Positions 45,101 to 55,062 are shown, counted from the stretch's first letter. The stretch: DNA of 64,000 nucleotides from Gemmatimonadota bacterium (GCA_040882465.1 JBBEBG010000036.1:186001-250000); one strand, 5' to 3'. Translations and numbers: made by a program. The notes: generated by a model from the sequence alone, not told the origin.

Positions 45101-45367
45101 CCCGAGGCGCTGCGCCACCACCGAATGCGTGCCGGCAGGCACGTTTTCGATGGCGAAGGAGCCGTCCGCGCCACCCACCGTTCCGACGCCGGCGCCCTCT
45201 ACGAAGACCTGCACGGATGCGAGCGGTCCACCGCTCTGCGCATCGGTGACCGTACCGACGATACGGCCGGTCTGCTGAGCCTGGGTCTCCATGGGGATCG
45301 CGACGGCCAACGCCGTCAGGCAAATCATCCCCCAAGACCATCCTGCCCTTACATGACGCGGAGCCAT
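42176..45367 (-). CDS. SusC/RagA-family TonB-dependent outer-membrane transporter
   Basis: From ATG 45367 (AGGAGGT four bases upstream; the GTG six bases earlier is too close to it) this is 1063 residues with a signal peptide cut near METQAQQ. Residues about 33-115 are a carboxypeptidase-regulatory-like beta-sandwich (IVGTVTDAQSGGPLASVQV, GSFAIENVPAGTHSV). The plug follows (about 120-260, with SPLVVVDGVILSG and GAAASSLYGSRAASGVI). The rest is the 22-strand barrel, ending LTAEFEITF. It moves substrates through the outer membrane using TonB energy. It heads the susC-susD-OMP operon. Its leader region is long. Confidence 0.95.
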   Translation of the reverse strand: MAPRHVRAGWSWGMICLTALAVAIPMETQAQQTGRIVGTVTDAQSGGPLASVQVFVEGAGVGTVGGADGSFAIENVPAGTHSVVAQRLGYSQVRQGDVTVTAGAATTLNLAMAPQALALQGIVATGLVDPVEGVRSPIAVARVTREMMPVTVGGSSGAIENLAGRVAGVRINRNNTGPGSGVSIMLRTPTSLRGGGSPLVVVDGVILSGEGVPGTVDLESMDIESMEVIRGAAASSLYGSRAASGVISITTARGQALGIGQTRFTARTEFGVSQNLRTPDLNNSHAYYMNAAGTEYTLADGVTVVDRAARVRPADARSFLDNPYPGPIYDNVGAITQGGQYMSQNFQVTGNSAETNFSLSLAHNDDKGSLIGSAGYRRSSIRINLDHRFHDDLSVGVSFFNSRDRRDNQGSGAFDEILNAPRDVDFSIQDAEGNYVQDPGGLGVQNPLWEFATRSDLTRGSRTLANLSLTWTPLSWFRASGNVGYDRGDSHQVEYVPKGTPGDIGDEDLLDGEIHFDDDLDEAWNAEGSLTLMRDFGQLNVRTTVRGIMEADRSLEAARDGVDFILFGVPQLSNVAPEDRNATSEERDIHSIGYLWDTAFDYAGKYIFSVLGRRDGSSLFGPDNRWHNYYRVAGAWRISQEDWFNVDLIDELKISVARGTAGGRPSFANQYETWTQTGGIPTKTTLGNRNLAPEHTTEHEFSLNMVIADRFGIVLTHARQSTEGQLNPGPLPAITGYSSQWQNAGTISGHTTEFEFEAQVIQQPNLNWTSMVVADYSNAKISEWDIPCYAQSWRWNCVDIPVYGIYSRWLLKDVESLNQHHGGSLLPIADQFEVNDEGFLVWVGEGNHYWEGAGENGILGDDDDLWGTSKEVNGVTYGWGDPFYERLELGGAHRTLLGEGAPSNFGWINNVQWGGFTFHAALHASVGGQTNNRHFQNMMRNTRLTSPELDQSGKDDELKKPISYYRAAVDGDNSYTIEDSSYLKMRTLSASYNMNQNTLSRFGLGGMGIEAIRLGLIVRNVFTLTNYDGFDPETGFDLNSLASSDSSDYPPTRTLTAEFEITF

Positions 45368-45977
45368 GTACACCTCCTGTTGAGACAGTAGCGGACGATC
45401 ACTTCACCACTGACAACCGGGCCGAGCCACGCCCGACAAAAGCCAGTGTACTTCGGGGGCCCGGGTCCCAAGAGGACGCCGAGCCGACCACACTGGAAAG
45501 TACAAAGAACGTGGGACCGAAGCGGCGAGCGAAAAGCGCTCGCGCGTGCGGACCCACGAAAATCCATGAAGAACTGGAAGCAAAGCGCGTTCCACCCGTG
45601 CTTACCTCCCGCCGCTGGCAGGCAATTACCTGTGTTGCGTTCGATTTAGGGGACCGGTCGCCTGGTCGAGGCGAGCGGGCCCTCAAGGGGGTCGTCCCTA
45701 CGCGGGGGTGGGGAGGCGACCCGGATCTTACATTTCTGTAGGTCTCTTGCCGCATTGTACGCCTACGTAACTCTCCATGCAATGTCGCCAGGCCCGCTCG
45801 GTTGCCCTGTCGCGTCATCCGGTCCGGTTTGGGTCGCCCGGCCATCCCCGGGAGGGGATCGTCTCGCCGGCGTTCTGTTACGTATGGAGGTCATAATTGT
45901 CTCCCAAGCCGCCATTGGCAAGTCACGCGTTTTCCATCCCCTCGTCTCGGGGCCCTCGCGACCGCGGCGGCGCCCCG
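45368..45977. other. 610-bp gene-free region upstream of susC
   Basis: The region lies between the stop of the Fn3 lipoprotein gene and the susC start, both minus strand. It is less GC-rich than the rest. On the minus strand TTGCAT (45782-45777) and TACAAT (45759-45754) are 17 bases apart, a possible promoter that would give a leader of about 380 bases. The Bacteroidetes-type TAnnTTTG box was not found. No protein-like frame is present. Confidence 0.45.
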
Positions 45978-46973
45978 TCAGGGAAGGAGGCGCACGGTGC
46001 GCCCTCCCCCCGGATCCGAAGCGGCCGGGAGCTCCATCCGCGAGCCGGACTCGTGGGGTCCCGTGAAGGACCCAAGGTTGTGGGAGAGGACCTCGATCGT
46101 GTACTCGGAGAAGAGATCCACGGGAAGTCCCAGGGGTGAGAATTCGAAGCTTCGAGCGCTCCCGTCCGTCAGGGTGAACGTCTGGAACGCGGCACACTCG
46201 TCCCAGCAGACGCGGACCTGAAATCCGTCCGGATCGTCGAGCAACTCCCAGGCGACAGGCACCAATTGGTCCGGGGAGTAGGTGGCGTCGTCCGCCGGCG
46301 CCGTCAGAACGGGCGTGAGCGGAATCTCGCCGGTGCCGACGACGAGTGACTCCCCGACCACCGCCTCGACCGTCATGATCGTGCCGGCGGCGGGCGCGTC
46401 CGCGAGATCGCCGGCGTACACGCCGTCTCCTATATGCGTAAGCGAAGTCCCCTCGACCCGAACCTCGGCTCCTTCGATGCCGACGGTCCTTCGCGTGACC
46501 CTCACTTGTTGGCCGGCGCGCCCCACCCCCCATCCCTCGACGAGGTAGTGGGCCTCCGGCGCGACGTCGGCCACGGCCGAGCGGGCGCTTTCGGCCCCGA
46601 AGCTCTCCGCGGACACCGCGAAGTAGTAAGTGGTGCCATTGGTCAGCCCCCGGGCCACGTATTCCAGGGCTGTCGGGAAGGGCCCCGCGATCTTCACGAG
46701 ACTCTGTGGCGATGTCCCCTGGAAGACGTTGAAGGCGTGCCCCTGGTTGGGCAGGTACACGACATCGTCCCAGGTGAGCAAGACTTCTTCATCCCCGGCC
46801 TGGACCATGAGACCGCCGGGAGTCGGTGGGGCATTCGGATTGATCGAGAGCAGGGGCTCGTCGCACCCCGTCGCGAGGAGGGCGATCCCCACGAAGGGGG
46901 CGGGGGCCCACCGGCGCCGACCCGGCCGGCGCGGGGCGGCGGTCTCGGTCGGAATTCGCTTCGTCCCTTCCAT
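45978..46973 (-). CDS. Fibronectin type III-domain lipoprotein
   Basis: This 331-residue protein has a lipobox (ALLATGC, Cys37) and one Fn3 domain (about 50-135; EVLLTWDDVVY, NGTTYYFAVSAES). Beta-rich domains without catalytic motifs follow. One contains a cysteine pair (VRVCWDECAAF) that could form a disulfide. It is likely a periplasmic or surface adhesion or binding module. It precedes susC by about 600 bases and follows secA by 82, so it probably has its own transcript. No specific function is known. Confidence 0.75.
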   Translation of the reverse strand: MEGTKRIPTETAAPRRPGRRRWAPAPFVGIALLATGCDEPLLSINPNAPPTPGGLMVQAGDEEVLLTWDDVVYLPNQGHAFNVFQGTSPQSLVKIAGPFPTALEYVARGLTNGTTYYFAVSAESFGAESARSAVADVAPEAHYLVEGWGVGRAGQQVRVTRRTVGIEGAEVRVEGTSLTHIGDGVYAGDLADAPAAGTIMTVEAVVGESLVVGTGEIPLTPVLTAPADDATYSPDQLVPVAWELLDDPDGFQVRVCWDECAAFQTFTLTDGSARSFEFSPLGLPVDLFSEYTIEVLSHNLGSFTGPHESGSRMELPAASDPGGGRTVRLLP

Positions 46974-47055
46974 GGCTTCTCCGGCGCTCGGCGCAAATCA
47001 GGGGAATCGGGAGCCGGATCCTGGAGGGACCTCGAGCAGTGAGGGCCTTCCCCTC

Positions 47056-50000
47056 CTAGCCGGCGCTCCCGTGGCACTTCTTGTACTTCTTCCCGCTCCC
47101 GCACGGGCACGGGTCGTTTCGTCCGGGCTCCGCCGTGGCCGTCACGGGAAGCTGCGGGCGCGCCTCGCCCCGGTTCGTCTGGAGCCGCGCCGGATCGTCG
47201 GGCCCCATGGCCCTCGCGGTCGCGGCGACCCCCACCGAATCGAGCCGGACCGCACCACCCCGCCCTCCCCTCGCGGCCGTGCCGGTGACCCCCGTGTCCG
47301 GGGCCGCATCCGGTCCCGTGTATTGGAGCCGCTGCGGGACGCGGCCCCGAACCGGCGGGGGTTGTCCGAGCTGCGCCCGGTAAAAGAGGCTCGTGACGGT
47401 CTTTCGGATGTCCGTCATGAGGTCCACGAACATGTCGTAGGCCTCTTTTTTGTACTCGACGAGGGGATCCTTCTGTCCCCAGCCGCGGAAGCTGATGGAG
47501 GCCTTGAGCGAGTCGAGATCGAAGAGATGGTCCTTCCACTTGTCGTCGAGGACCGAAAGGAGGATCCATCCCTCCAGCTTCTCGGCATGTTCGCCGAAGC
47601 TCTGGAGCTTCGCCTCGAACTGCTCGCGGGCCGCCGTGAGGACGGCCTCGCGGACCTCCTCCGCATCCACGAAGTCCCCTACGCTTCCTTCCTGGTCGGG
47701 GAGGACAGGCACCTGAAGGAGGAAATCGGTCAGAAGCCGGCGCCGGAGGGCGGCGAGCTCCCAACTCTCCGGGTGCGAGCCGTCGGCCGCGTATTCGTCC
47801 ACCACGGCTTCGATCGCCGTATCGATCATCTCCCAGATTTCGCCGACGAGATCCCCGCCGCCTTCGAGCGCGAAGAGGCGGAGGTCGTAGATGACCTCGC
47901 GCTGCTGGTTCATCACGTCGTCGTAATCGAGCAGTCGCTTCCGGGCCTCGAAGTTGTTCCCCTCGACCCGCTTCTGCGCCCGCTCGATGGACCGGGTGAC
48001 GAGGCCGTGGGTGATCACTTCCCCCTCTTCCGCGCCCATCTTCTCCATCGCCGACGCGATTCGCTCCGACCCGAAGAGACGCATGAGGTCGTCTTCGAGG
48101 GAGAGGAAGAACTGGCTCGCGCCCGGATCGCCCTGGCGTCCAGCTCGTCCACGGAGCTGCCGGTCGATCCGGCGGGACTCGTGCCGCTCCGACCCCAGGA
48201 TGTGGAGCCCGCCCATCTCGATCTCGAAGTCGTCCGGCTTCTCGGTGAGATCGGCCCAGAGGTTGGGATCCACCGGAGCGAGCTCTTCGAGATCGAGACC
48301 GCGCGCCTTCGCCCAACCGACGGTGCGCGATTCGACCACCCCCTTCCCCAGCTTGATGTCGGTTCCGCGGCCCGCCATGTTGGTGGCGATCGTGACCGCG
48401 CTCGGGCGCCCGGCCTCCGCCACGATGTCCGCTTCGCGCTTGTGCTGCTTCGCGTTCAGGACGTTGTGCGTGATGCCGCGCCGCTTCAGCATCCGCGACA
48501 TGGTCTCGGACACCTCGACGTTGGTCGTCCCCACCAGGACGGGAAGCTCCATCTTGTTGAGGCGCACCACCTCGTCCATCAGGGCGTTGTACTTCTCCCT
48601 CTTCGTCTTGAAGATGAGGTCATTGCGGTCGTCCCGGATCACGGGGCGATTGGTGGGAATCACGAGAACGTCCAGAGTGTAGATCTGGTGGAATTCGTTC
48701 TCTTCGGTTTCCGCCGTACCCGTCATCCCCGCGAGCTTGTCGTACATCCGGAAGTAGTTCTGGATCGTGACGGTGGCGAGCGTCTGGGTCTCCCCGCGAA
48801 CTTCGACTCCCTCCTTCGCCTCCACCGCCTGGTGTAGCCCGTCGCTCCACCGGCGGCCGACCATCTGGCGGCCCGTGAACTCGTCCACGATCACGACCTG
48901 TCCGTCCTCCCCGATGATGTACTGCTCGTCCTTCTGAAAGAGGGCGTACGCTTTGAGGAGCTGGTGGATGACGTGCATCCGTTCGCTCTTGCTCGCGTAC
49001 TCCGCCTCCAACTTGGCGATGCTGTCGCGTTTTTCGCCGGCGGTGAGATCTTCGTCCTCCTGGATCCGCCCGATTGCCTCCGAAAGGTCCGGAATGAGGA
49101 AGGCGTCCGCGTCGTCCGGGCTCAGCTGGTCTATCCCCCGGTCCGAGAGGTGGACGTTGTGTCCCTTCTCGTCCATCGCGAAGAGAAGGTATTCGTCCAG
49201 CTCGTGGAGCCGTTTCTCGCGCATGAGGTCGGCCTCGGCCTTCTGCACGAGCATCTGGAGGGACGGGTCGTCCGAAAACATCTTGACGAGCCGCCGGTGC
49301 TTCGGTGTTCCGCGCTTCACGGAGAGAAGGTTTTGCGAGGCCGTCCATTCGTCCCCCGCCTCTAGCGCGGTTTCAGCGTCCGCGATCAGCTTCGAGGCGA
49401 TCTCCATTTGCTCACGGTAGAGCTTCCCCACGAGGGGTTGGAACTGGCGATAGACCGTCTCCGTGTTCCGGCTCGCCGGGCCCGAGATGATGAGCGGAGT
49501 TCGCGCTTCGTCAATGAGGATGGAGTCCACTTCGTCGATGATCGCGTACCGGTGCCCGCGCTGGACCCGCCGGTCCAGCGAATGGACCATGTTGTCGCGG
49601 AGATAGTCGAAGCCGTATTCGTTGTTCGTTCCGTAGGTGATGTCGGCGCGATACGCGCCGCGCCGCTCTTCGCTCCCTGGCTGGTGAAGGTCTATGACCC
49701 CGACCTCCATGCCCAGCACCCGGTAGACGTTCCCCATCCACTGGGCGTCGCGCTCGGCCAGGTAGGAGTTCACCGTGACGAGGTGGGAGCCTCGGCCCGC
49801 GAGCGCGTTCAGGTACAGCGGCATCGTGGCGGCGAGGGTCTTTCCCTCCCCCGTCGCCATCTCGGTCGCGGTTCCCTGGTGGAGCGCGATCGCGCCGACG
49901 AGCTGCACATCGTAGGGGACCATGTCCCAGACGAGCGGTTGCCCGGTGACCACGACCTCCCGGCCGACCAGCCTCCGGCACGCCGCCTTGACCGCCGCGA

Positions 50001-50334
50001 ACGCTTCGGGGAGGAGCTCGTCGAGCGCCGCATCGAGCGTGTCGTTCAGCTCGGCGTCGAGCTCCTGGATGCGCACGGCGAGGGCTTCCCGCTCGGCCAG
50101 GTCCGACGATTGGGCTTTTTCATGGCGGGCCGCGCGGAGCTGCTCCTCGACGGAGGCGGTCCGCTCGGCGACGTAGGCGCGAAACTCCGCGGTCTTTCCC
50201 TGGAGCTCGTCGTCGGAGAGGGCGGAAAACTCCTCGGCGAGCTGGTTGATCTCGTCCACGAGCGGCTGGAGCTTGCGCACCTCCCGCTCGTGCTGGGAGC
50301 CGACGACCTTCTTTAAAAGCGACTTTAGGTTCAT
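47056..50334 (-). CDS. secA: Preprotein translocase ATPase SecA
   Basis: SecA drives Sec-dependent export of unfolded preproteins across the inner membrane. The protein is 1092 residues, longer than the 900 of E. coli, mainly through extended insertions and a proline/glycine-rich C-terminal linker. Walker A is [10 protein letters not shown] (near residue 159), followed by [16 protein letters not shown] (DEAD motif) and MAGRGTDI. The C-terminus has the zinc-binding [14 protein letters not shown] for SecB or ribosome contact. The many signal-peptide proteins in this window depend on it. It lies 79 bases after nadD on the same strand. Confidence 0.97.
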   Translation of the reverse strand: MNLKSLLKKVVGSQHEREVRKLQPLVDEINQLAEEFSALSDDELQGKTAEFRAYVAERTASVEEQLRAARHEKAQSSDLAEREALAVRIQELDAELNDTLDAALDELLPEAFAAVKAACRRLVGREVVVTGQPLVWDMVPYDVQLVGAIALHQGTATEMATGEGKTLAATMPLYLNALAGRGSHLVTVNSYLAERDAQWMGNVYRVLGMEVGVIDLHQPGSEERRGAYRADITYGTNNEYGFDYLRDNMVHSLDRRVQRGHRYAIIDEVDSILIDEARTPLIISGPASRNTETVYRQFQPLVGKLYREQMEIASKLIADAETALEAGDEWTASQNLLSVKRGTPKHRRLVKMFSDDPSLQMLVQKAEADLMREKRLHELDEYLLFAMDEKGHNVHLSDRGIDQLSPDDADAFLIPDLSEAIGRIQEDEDLTAGEKRDSIAKLEAEYASKSERMHVIHQLLKAYALFQKDEQYIIGEDGQVVIVDEFTGRQMVGRRWSDGLHQAVEAKEGVEVRGETQTLATVTIQNYFRMYDKLAGMTGTAETEENEFHQIYTLDVLVIPTNRPVIRDDRNDLIFKTKREKYNALMDEVVRLNKMELPVLVGTTNVEVSETMSRMLKRRGITHNVLNAKQHKREADIVAEAGRPSAVTIATNMAGRGTDIKLGKGVVESRTVGWAKARGLDLEELAPVDPNLWADLTEKPDDFEIEMGGLHILGSERHESRRIDRQLRGRAGRQGDPGASQFFLSLEDDLMRLFGSERIASAMEKMGAEEGEVITHGLVTRSIERAQKRVEGNNFEARKRLLDYDDVMNQQREVIYDLRLFALEGGGDLVGEIWEMIDTAIEAVVDEYAADGSHPESWELAALRRRLLTDFLLQVPVLPDQEGSVGDFVDAEEVREAVLTAAREQFEAKLQSFGEHAEKLEGWILLSVLDDKWKDHLFDLDSLKASISFRGWGQKDPLVEYKKEAYDMFVDLMTDIRKTVTSLFYRAQLGQPPPVRGRVPQRLQYTGPDAAPDTGVTGTAARGGRGGAVRLDSVGVAATARAMGPDDPARLQTNRGEARPQLPVTATAEPGRNDPCPCGSGKKYKKCHGSAG

Positions 50335-50413
50335 AACCCTTGAAAGTTACCGCTGGCCCCCCTTTCCCGGCAGGGCAACGCCTTTGATGCCCGGGCGGCG
50401 GGGCCTTCGTCCT

Positions 50414-51025
50414 TCAACGGTACAGCGACTTCGCCTCGATGATCCGCCCCACGGGGTCGGGCACGAGGAAGCGGATGGAGCGGCGGGCGCGAACCCGCTC
50501 GCGCACCAGTGTGGAGGACACGTCCAACCGCGTGACCGGGATCTCGAGGAAGGCCGGAGGTGGCCCGTCCCCGAGTTCCGGGAGGCTTTCCGAGGGGCGC
50601 TCGCCGTCCCTGGTGAGAACCGCGATCCGGGCCAGGCGCACGATCTCGCGCGGTTCCTTCCAGCGTCCGAAGGCCCGCCACTGGTCCACCCCGAGGATGA
50701 GCGTGATCTCCGTGTCCGGCTCGGAGGTGGCCATCTCGGCGAGGGTGTCCACGGTGTACGAGGGAGCCGAACGCCGAAGCTCGAGATCGCTCACCCTGAG
50801 GCGGGGGTATCCCTCGACCGCGCCCCGTACCATGTCCAGGCGCACTTCCGCGGGAGTCAGCGTTGCGTCCGGCTTGTGGGGAGAGCGGAGCGCCGGAACG
50901 AAAATGAGGAGGTCGAGTTCCAGAGTCTCGAGCGCTTCGATTCCCGTGACGAGGTGACCGACGTGGATCGGGTCGTAGGTCCCCCCGAAGACTCCGGCCT
51001 TCCGAGGCCGCTGGCCCACCGGCAT
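50414..51025 (-). CDS. nadD: Nicotinate-nucleotide adenylyltransferase
   Basis: From ATG 51025, five bases after the bamD stop, this is 203 residues, normal for NadD. It makes nicotinate adenine dinucleotide from NaMN and ATP in NAD synthesis. The nucleotidyltransferase motif GGTYDPIHVGHL (13-24) and the C-terminal SSTLVRER (ISSTxxR) motif are present. The frame is open upstream to 51148, overlapping bamD, and is rejected. It is likely co-transcribed with bamD and secA. Confidence 0.92.
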   Translation of the reverse strand: MPVGQRPRKAGVFGGTYDPIHVGHLVTGIEALETLELDLLIFVPALRSPHKPDATLTPAEVRLDMVRGAVEGYPRLRVSDLELRRSAPSYTVDTLAEMATSEPDTEITLILGVDQWRAFGRWKEPREIVRLARIAVLTRDGERPSESLPELGDGPPPAFLEIPVTRLDVSSTLVRERVRARRSIRFLVPDPVGRIIEAKSLYR

Positions 51026-51030
51026 CCCGG

Positions 51031-51912
51031 TCAGAGCCCCGCGGACGGGTCCTCGTCCCCAAGCTCCCGCTGGAGCTCGAGGGCCGCGTCCGATGCGGGA
51101 TACAGGCGGAGGAGCCGCGCCGCCTCGTCCTCGGCCTCGGCATCCCATCCCAACTCGCGGTACGCCCGGACCATCGCGAGGAGCGCCCGCGGAGCCCAGG
51201 GCGTATCGGGATAGGTGTCCACCACCGCTTCGTAGATGAGGATCGCGGAGTCGAGACCGCCACGCTGGTGATATTGGCGCCCCTCCTCGTACTCCTTTTC
51301 AGCCAGCTTCCGCCACATCTCATCCCCGATGGCCTGGGCTTCCTCGGCCACGTTGAGACCGCGGAACTGGAGCGCAGTCTCGGAGCAAGCCTGGATCGCC
51401 TCGCGCGTGTAGGTCTGGTCCCTCGCCGGGATCGGCGAGAGCTCGGCGTATGCCCGACAGATCCCGAGCGAGGCCTCCGGCGCCAACCCGTGGCCCGGGT
51501 GCTGCTGGAGAAAGGTTTCGTACTCTGCCGCCGCGGTGATGAACTCCTCACGCGCCGCGTGGGCGCGGGCCGTATAGATGCGGGCCTCGGGATTGCGCGG
51601 GTGACCGGGCGACTCCCGGACCAGGAGGCCGAAGGCCTCGATGGCGGCGTCCCAATCCTCCTCCTCGAAGGCAGCGACTCCGGTCGAGTAGAGCTCTTCC
51701 GCCCCGAGGCCGGCGAACCGGATCGCCGAGGCGCACGACAGGGGCAAAAGCACCACCGCCAACGCGAAGAGACTAAGGCCCCGGCTCGACCGGCGAGTCG
51801 GCGCGTCAGGCGAAACCCGGACGGGGAGCCCCCCCTCGCCGCTGGGGGACACCCGCCCCAGTTCGGGGCCCCGCCCCACCTCAGGGGTTTTCCGACCGCC
51901 TGATCCGCTCAT
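51031..51912 (-). CDS. BamD-like outer-membrane assembly lipoprotein
   Basis: From ATG 51912 (GGGAGAG upstream) this is 293 residues. A lipobox (LLPLSC, Cys60) follows a polar N-terminal extension of about 40 residues, longer than usual. The mature part is TPR-rich: ELYSTGVAAFEEEDWDAAIEAF, RIYTARAHAAREEFITAAAEYE and the final repeat AVVDTYPDTPWAPRALLAMVRAYREL. BamD (YfiO) is the essential TPR lipoprotein of the BAM complex that inserts outer-membrane barrels. I am less sure it is BamD than a related TPR lipoprotein (YbgF-like), since no partner bam gene is near. Confidence 0.75.
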   Translation of the reverse strand: MSGSGGRKTPEVGRGPELGRVSPSGEGGLPVRVSPDAPTRRSSRGLSLFALAVVLLPLSCASAIRFAGLGAEELYSTGVAAFEEEDWDAAIEAFGLLVRESPGHPRNPEARIYTARAHAAREEFITAAAEYETFLQQHPGHGLAPEASLGICRAYAELSPIPARDQTYTREAIQACSETALQFRGLNVAEEAQAIGDEMWRKLAEKEYEEGRQYHQRGGLDSAILIYEAVVDTYPDTPWAPRALLAMVRAYRELGWDAEAEDEAARLLRLYPASDAALELQRELGDEDPSAGL

Positions 51913-52125
51913 CGCTCTCCCGTGGCCCATCTCATCGCCCTCGCGCCCGTACCCCGTTTTCGTCATTCGGCCCACCCCACGGGCCCCTTCCTCCGCGGCC
52001 GGGGCCTTCCGGGGAAGCCCGGAAGTCTGGTCGCAGCACCCTCCGGAATCAACCTCCAGCCCCTTAGGGGCGGCCCCTGGGGCAGCCCTTGGCGGCGGTC
52101 CCCCCCTCTTGTTTCGATTACTCCG

Positions 52126-53259
52126 TCATCGTCCGTAGAAGTCCCGGATCGCGTCGGAAACCTGCGCCAGGCGGTCTTCTCCGAGCTCCGGAAAGATCGG
52201 AAGGGACAGGACTTCTTCGCAGAGCCGCTCGGCGACGGGGAAAGTCCCCGGTCGTCCGCCCAGCTCCGCGAAACAGGGTTGGAGGTGCAGAGGAACCGGA
52301 TAATACACGCCCGTTCCGATGCCACGCTCCTGGAGAAACCCGCGGAGGGCGTCCCGGCGCTCCGCGCGAATTGTATACTGATTATAGACGTGGAATGTCC
52401 CGGCGGACTCCTTGGGGAGGAAAACTTCCGCAACATCGGCAAGGGCATCCCCGTACGAAGCGGCGTTTCGCCTGCGGCCCTCCGTCCATCGCTCGAGGTG
52501 CCCCAGCTTGACGCGAAGCACGGCCGCCTGAAGCGCGTCCAGCCTGGAGTTCGTCCCCACCATTTCGTGATGGTACATCTGCCGTCCCCCGTGGACCCGA
52601 AGCTTCGCGACCTTGTCGGCGAGCTCCGGGTGGTGCGTCGAGATGAGGCCGCCGTCGCCGAACCCGCCGAGGTTCTTCGTCGGGAAAAAGGAGAAGGCCC
52701 CGGCGTCGCCGGCCGCTCCGGCCATGACCCATCCATCCCGGGAGCCCGGGCCGTCTTCCCTCCTTCGCGCCCCGATCGCCTGCGCGGCATCCTCGAGGAC
52801 GAAGGCCCCTCGAGTTTTCGAGACCTGTACGAGTCCCGCCATCGCGGCCATTTCGCCAAAGAGATGCACGGGAACGACGGCGCGTGTCCGATCGGACCAG
52901 GCCGCCTCGACGGTCTCGAGCGTCACGTTGAAGGACTCGGCATCCACATCGCAGAAGGCGGGCCGGAACCCCGCGTTCCAGGCCGCGCCCGCGGTCGCGA
53001 AGAAGGTGAAGGCCGGGACGATCGCCTCGTCGCCGGGCCTCGGGTCCATGGCCCGGAGGGGGAGAAGCAGTGCGTCCGTCCCCGAGGCGCACCCGATCGT
53101 GCAGGGGACGTTCAGGAAGGCGGCCATCTCCTTCTCCAGACCCTCGACTTCCGGGCCCAGGACGAAGCCCTGGGACTCGACCACACGCGAGACCGCATCC
53201 GACACCTCGTCCCTGATCGTCTCATGCTGGGCTTTCAGGTCGAGGAGGGGAACGCGCAT
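52126..53259 (-). CDS. DegT/DnrJ/EryC1-family sugar aminotransferase
   Basis: From ATG 53259 this is 377 residues; the frame extends upstream to 53349, but the family N-terminus (VPLLDLKAQ) begins right at this ATG. The fold-I PLP enzyme has ASGTDALLL (58-66), LEDAAQAIGA (155-164) and FFPTKNLGGFGDGG, with the PLP lysine Lys195. Relatives transfer an amino group onto a keto-sugar nucleotide, for example in making UDP-diaminouronates or amino-deoxy sugars. It lies 213 bases upstream of bamD. A WbpA-like dehydrogenase 9 kb away could supply a related precursor, which is inferred. Confidence 0.88.
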   Translation of the reverse strand: MRVPLLDLKAQHETIRDEVSDAVSRVVESQGFVLGPEVEGLEKEMAAFLNVPCTIGCASGTDALLLPLRAMDPRPGDEAIVPAFTFFATAGAAWNAGFRPAFCDVDAESFNVTLETVEAAWSDRTRAVVPVHLFGEMAAMAGLVQVSKTRGAFVLEDAAQAIGARRREDGPGSRDGWVMAGAAGDAGAFSFFPTKNLGGFGDGGLISTHHPELADKVAKLRVHGGRQMYHHEMVGTNSRLDALQAAVLRVKLGHLERWTEGRRRNAASYGDALADVAEVFLPKESAGTFHVYNQYTIRAERRDALRGFLQERGIGTGVYYPVPLHLQPCFAELGGRPGTFPVAERLCEEVLSLPIFPELGEDRLAQVSDAIRDFYGR

Positions 53260-53320
53260 CTGGCCTTCGTGGGAGAACCGGGGGAGAGGTTGGGAAAGGA
53301 GCGGTCCCGAAACAGCGGGG

Positions 53321-54280
53321 TCAGCAGGGCCCGTCAGTGCCACGGCCAAAACGGATCTGGTCTATCCGATCGCGCGCCCGGTCCCAGAGGGCTCCCGTCG
53401 CCTGGTCCTGGCGCAGGACCTCGATGACGTTTTCGAAGGCCCGGACGGCGGCCGCGCACTCGCCCCTCGCGGCGAGAATCTCCGCGATCTCGAACCAGGC
53501 GGGCGCCACATTTCTTCGGGGCTCGCCGATCGAGATCGTGTTCTGATACATCCGGAGCGCCTCCTCGGTGTCCCCATTCATCTGAGCCGCGCGGGCGAGC
53601 TCGGTCGAACAGTCCCCGACGTAGTAGTCCAGCTCCGAAAGGAGGTCACGCCGAAGTCCGTTTCTAGCCTGCTCGAAGAAGATCAGAGCGCGCTCGCAAT
53701 CGCCGAGCTCGCGGTGTGCCCGTGCCATCTCGTAGACGACGTCCGGCGACGACGCCGCTTCGAGAACGGCCTTCTCGAAGAAAGGGACCGCCTGCCCGTA
53801 TTGGCCCCTGCGCGCGAAATGTCTCGCGAGCGGGAGGGCGACCCCCGACAGGCTGACCCCCGGGCGGATCTCCATCGCGGCTTCGTAAGCGGTCGCGGCC
53901 GCGATCCCGTCGTCCCGTGCCACGGCTTCCCCCGCCACCCGGAGCAAGTCCGAAGCGGCCAGGTTCGCGACGGCCGAATCGAGCGCCACCGCCTCCGCGT
54001 AATGCGCGCGCGCCTCCTCGATCCGTCCGGAACGCGCGTACGCGTGCGCCGCTCGCACCAGGAGCTCGACGGTTCGATCGCCCTGGCGCAGCCCGAGGCG
54101 GTACTCGGCGAGTGCCTCCGGGAGATCGCCCCTCGCGAACGCCTGGTCGCCCCGGCGCATCGCGCCTTCCTCGGATCCTGATCCGCCGCATGCCACGAGC
54201 GGAATCGCCCCGAGGAGGAGCAGCATGGTAACCCGAGTTTTCCGGGCTCCGCGGCGGAGCTTGCGAAGGAGTCCGGTCAT
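53321..54280 (-). CDS. TPR lipoprotein
   Basis: This 319-residue protein has a lipobox (IPLVAC, Cys31) and tandem TPR repeats through its length (AMRRGDQAFARGDLPEALAEY, AYARSGRIEEARAHYAEAVAL, FFEKAVLEAASSPDVVYEMARAHRE, and others). It is probably a scaffold facing the periplasm. The ATG overlaps the stop of the upstream TPR gene (ATGA). The aminotransferase gene follows after about 60 bases. Confidence 0.8.
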   Translation of the reverse strand: MTGLLRKLRRGARKTRVTMLLLLGAIPLVACGGSGSEEGAMRRGDQAFARGDLPEALAEYRLGLRQGDRTVELLVRAAHAYARSGRIEEARAHYAEAVALDSAVANLAASDLLRVAGEAVARDDGIAAATAYEAAMEIRPGVSLSGVALPLARHFARRGQYGQAVPFFEKAVLEAASSPDVVYEMARAHRELGDCERALIFFEQARNGLRRDLLSELDYYVGDCSTELARAAQMNGDTEEALRMYQNTISIGEPRRNVAPAWFEIAEILAARGECAAAVRAFENVIEVLRQDQATGALWDRARDRIDQIRFGRGTDGPC

Positions 54281-55062
54281 ACCGGTGATACCTCGACCTC
54301 GTCGAACTGGACTCCCGCCGAGATCAGGTAGGCGCGCGACCGCCGGTCATGAGGGTCCATCTCCAGGCAGCGCCGCCACTCGGCGATCGCGTCGTCGCGT
54401 CGCCCCATCCGAAGGAGAAGCGCGCCGAGCCGCACCCGGGCGTCGAGAAAGGAAGGGTGTTCCGCGAGCACGAGCGTCAGCTCGTCCACCGCGTCTTCGA
54501 GCTCTCCCATCGCGACGAATCCCTGGGCGAGCCGATTCCGGATGTCCACGAACCAGGGTCGGATTTCGAGCGCCTTCCGGTACTCTTCCACCGCGTCCTC
54601 GGCGCGCCCCGCCTGCATGTAGAGGTCTCCAAGCCGGGAGTGGTCCACGGCGATCCGGTTTCCGAGTTCCGCCGGGAACGAGTCGTCCGCCGCCGCATCG
54701 AGCTCGCGGAGCCGATCCACCGACTCGCCGGCCTCATCGGAGCGCCCGAGCTCGCTCAGGATCACGACGCGGTTCAGATGGGCATCGGCATACCGTGGAT
54801 TCAGCCGAATCGCCTGGTCGAACTCGTCGAGCGCCCTGTCCGGGTGCCCCAACATCGCCCTGCAGACCCCCGCCCAATTCCGGACATCGGGAAAGTCGGG
54901 ATTAGCGGCGAGGATCTCCTCGAAGTCAGCGAGCGCAGAAGCGTAATCGTCCCGCTCCCACGCCGCTCTCCCACGTGCGATCAGATGTTTCAGGTTGAAA
55001 GCGAAGCCCTGCCGGCCCGGAGAAGGACCGGGGGTCCAACCATCGTTCGCGTCTTCGAGCAT
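54277..55062 (-). CDS. Cytoplasmic TPR-repeat protein
   Basis: This 261-residue protein has at least six TPR units (ARGRAAWERDDYASALADFEE, FDQAIRLNPRYADAHLN, EYRKALEIRPWFVDIRN, LTLVLAEHPSFLDARV) and no signal peptide. It ends with RAYLISAGVQFDEVEV. It may be an adaptor whose partner is the coupled TPR lipoprotein. The ATG at 55062 is the first in frame after an incompletely resolved leader. No catalytic motif is seen. Confidence 0.78.
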   Translation of the reverse strand: MLEDANDGWTPGPSPGRQGFAFNLKHLIARGRAAWERDDYASALADFEEILAANPDFPDVRNWAGVCRAMLGHPDRALDEFDQAIRLNPRYADAHLNRVVILSELGRSDEAGESVDRLRELDAAADDSFPAELGNRIAVDHSRLGDLYMQAGRAEDAVEEYRKALEIRPWFVDIRNRLAQGFVAMGELEDAVDELTLVLAEHPSFLDARVRLGALLLRMGRRDDAIAEWRRCLEMDPHDRRSRAYLISAGVQFDEVEVSPV

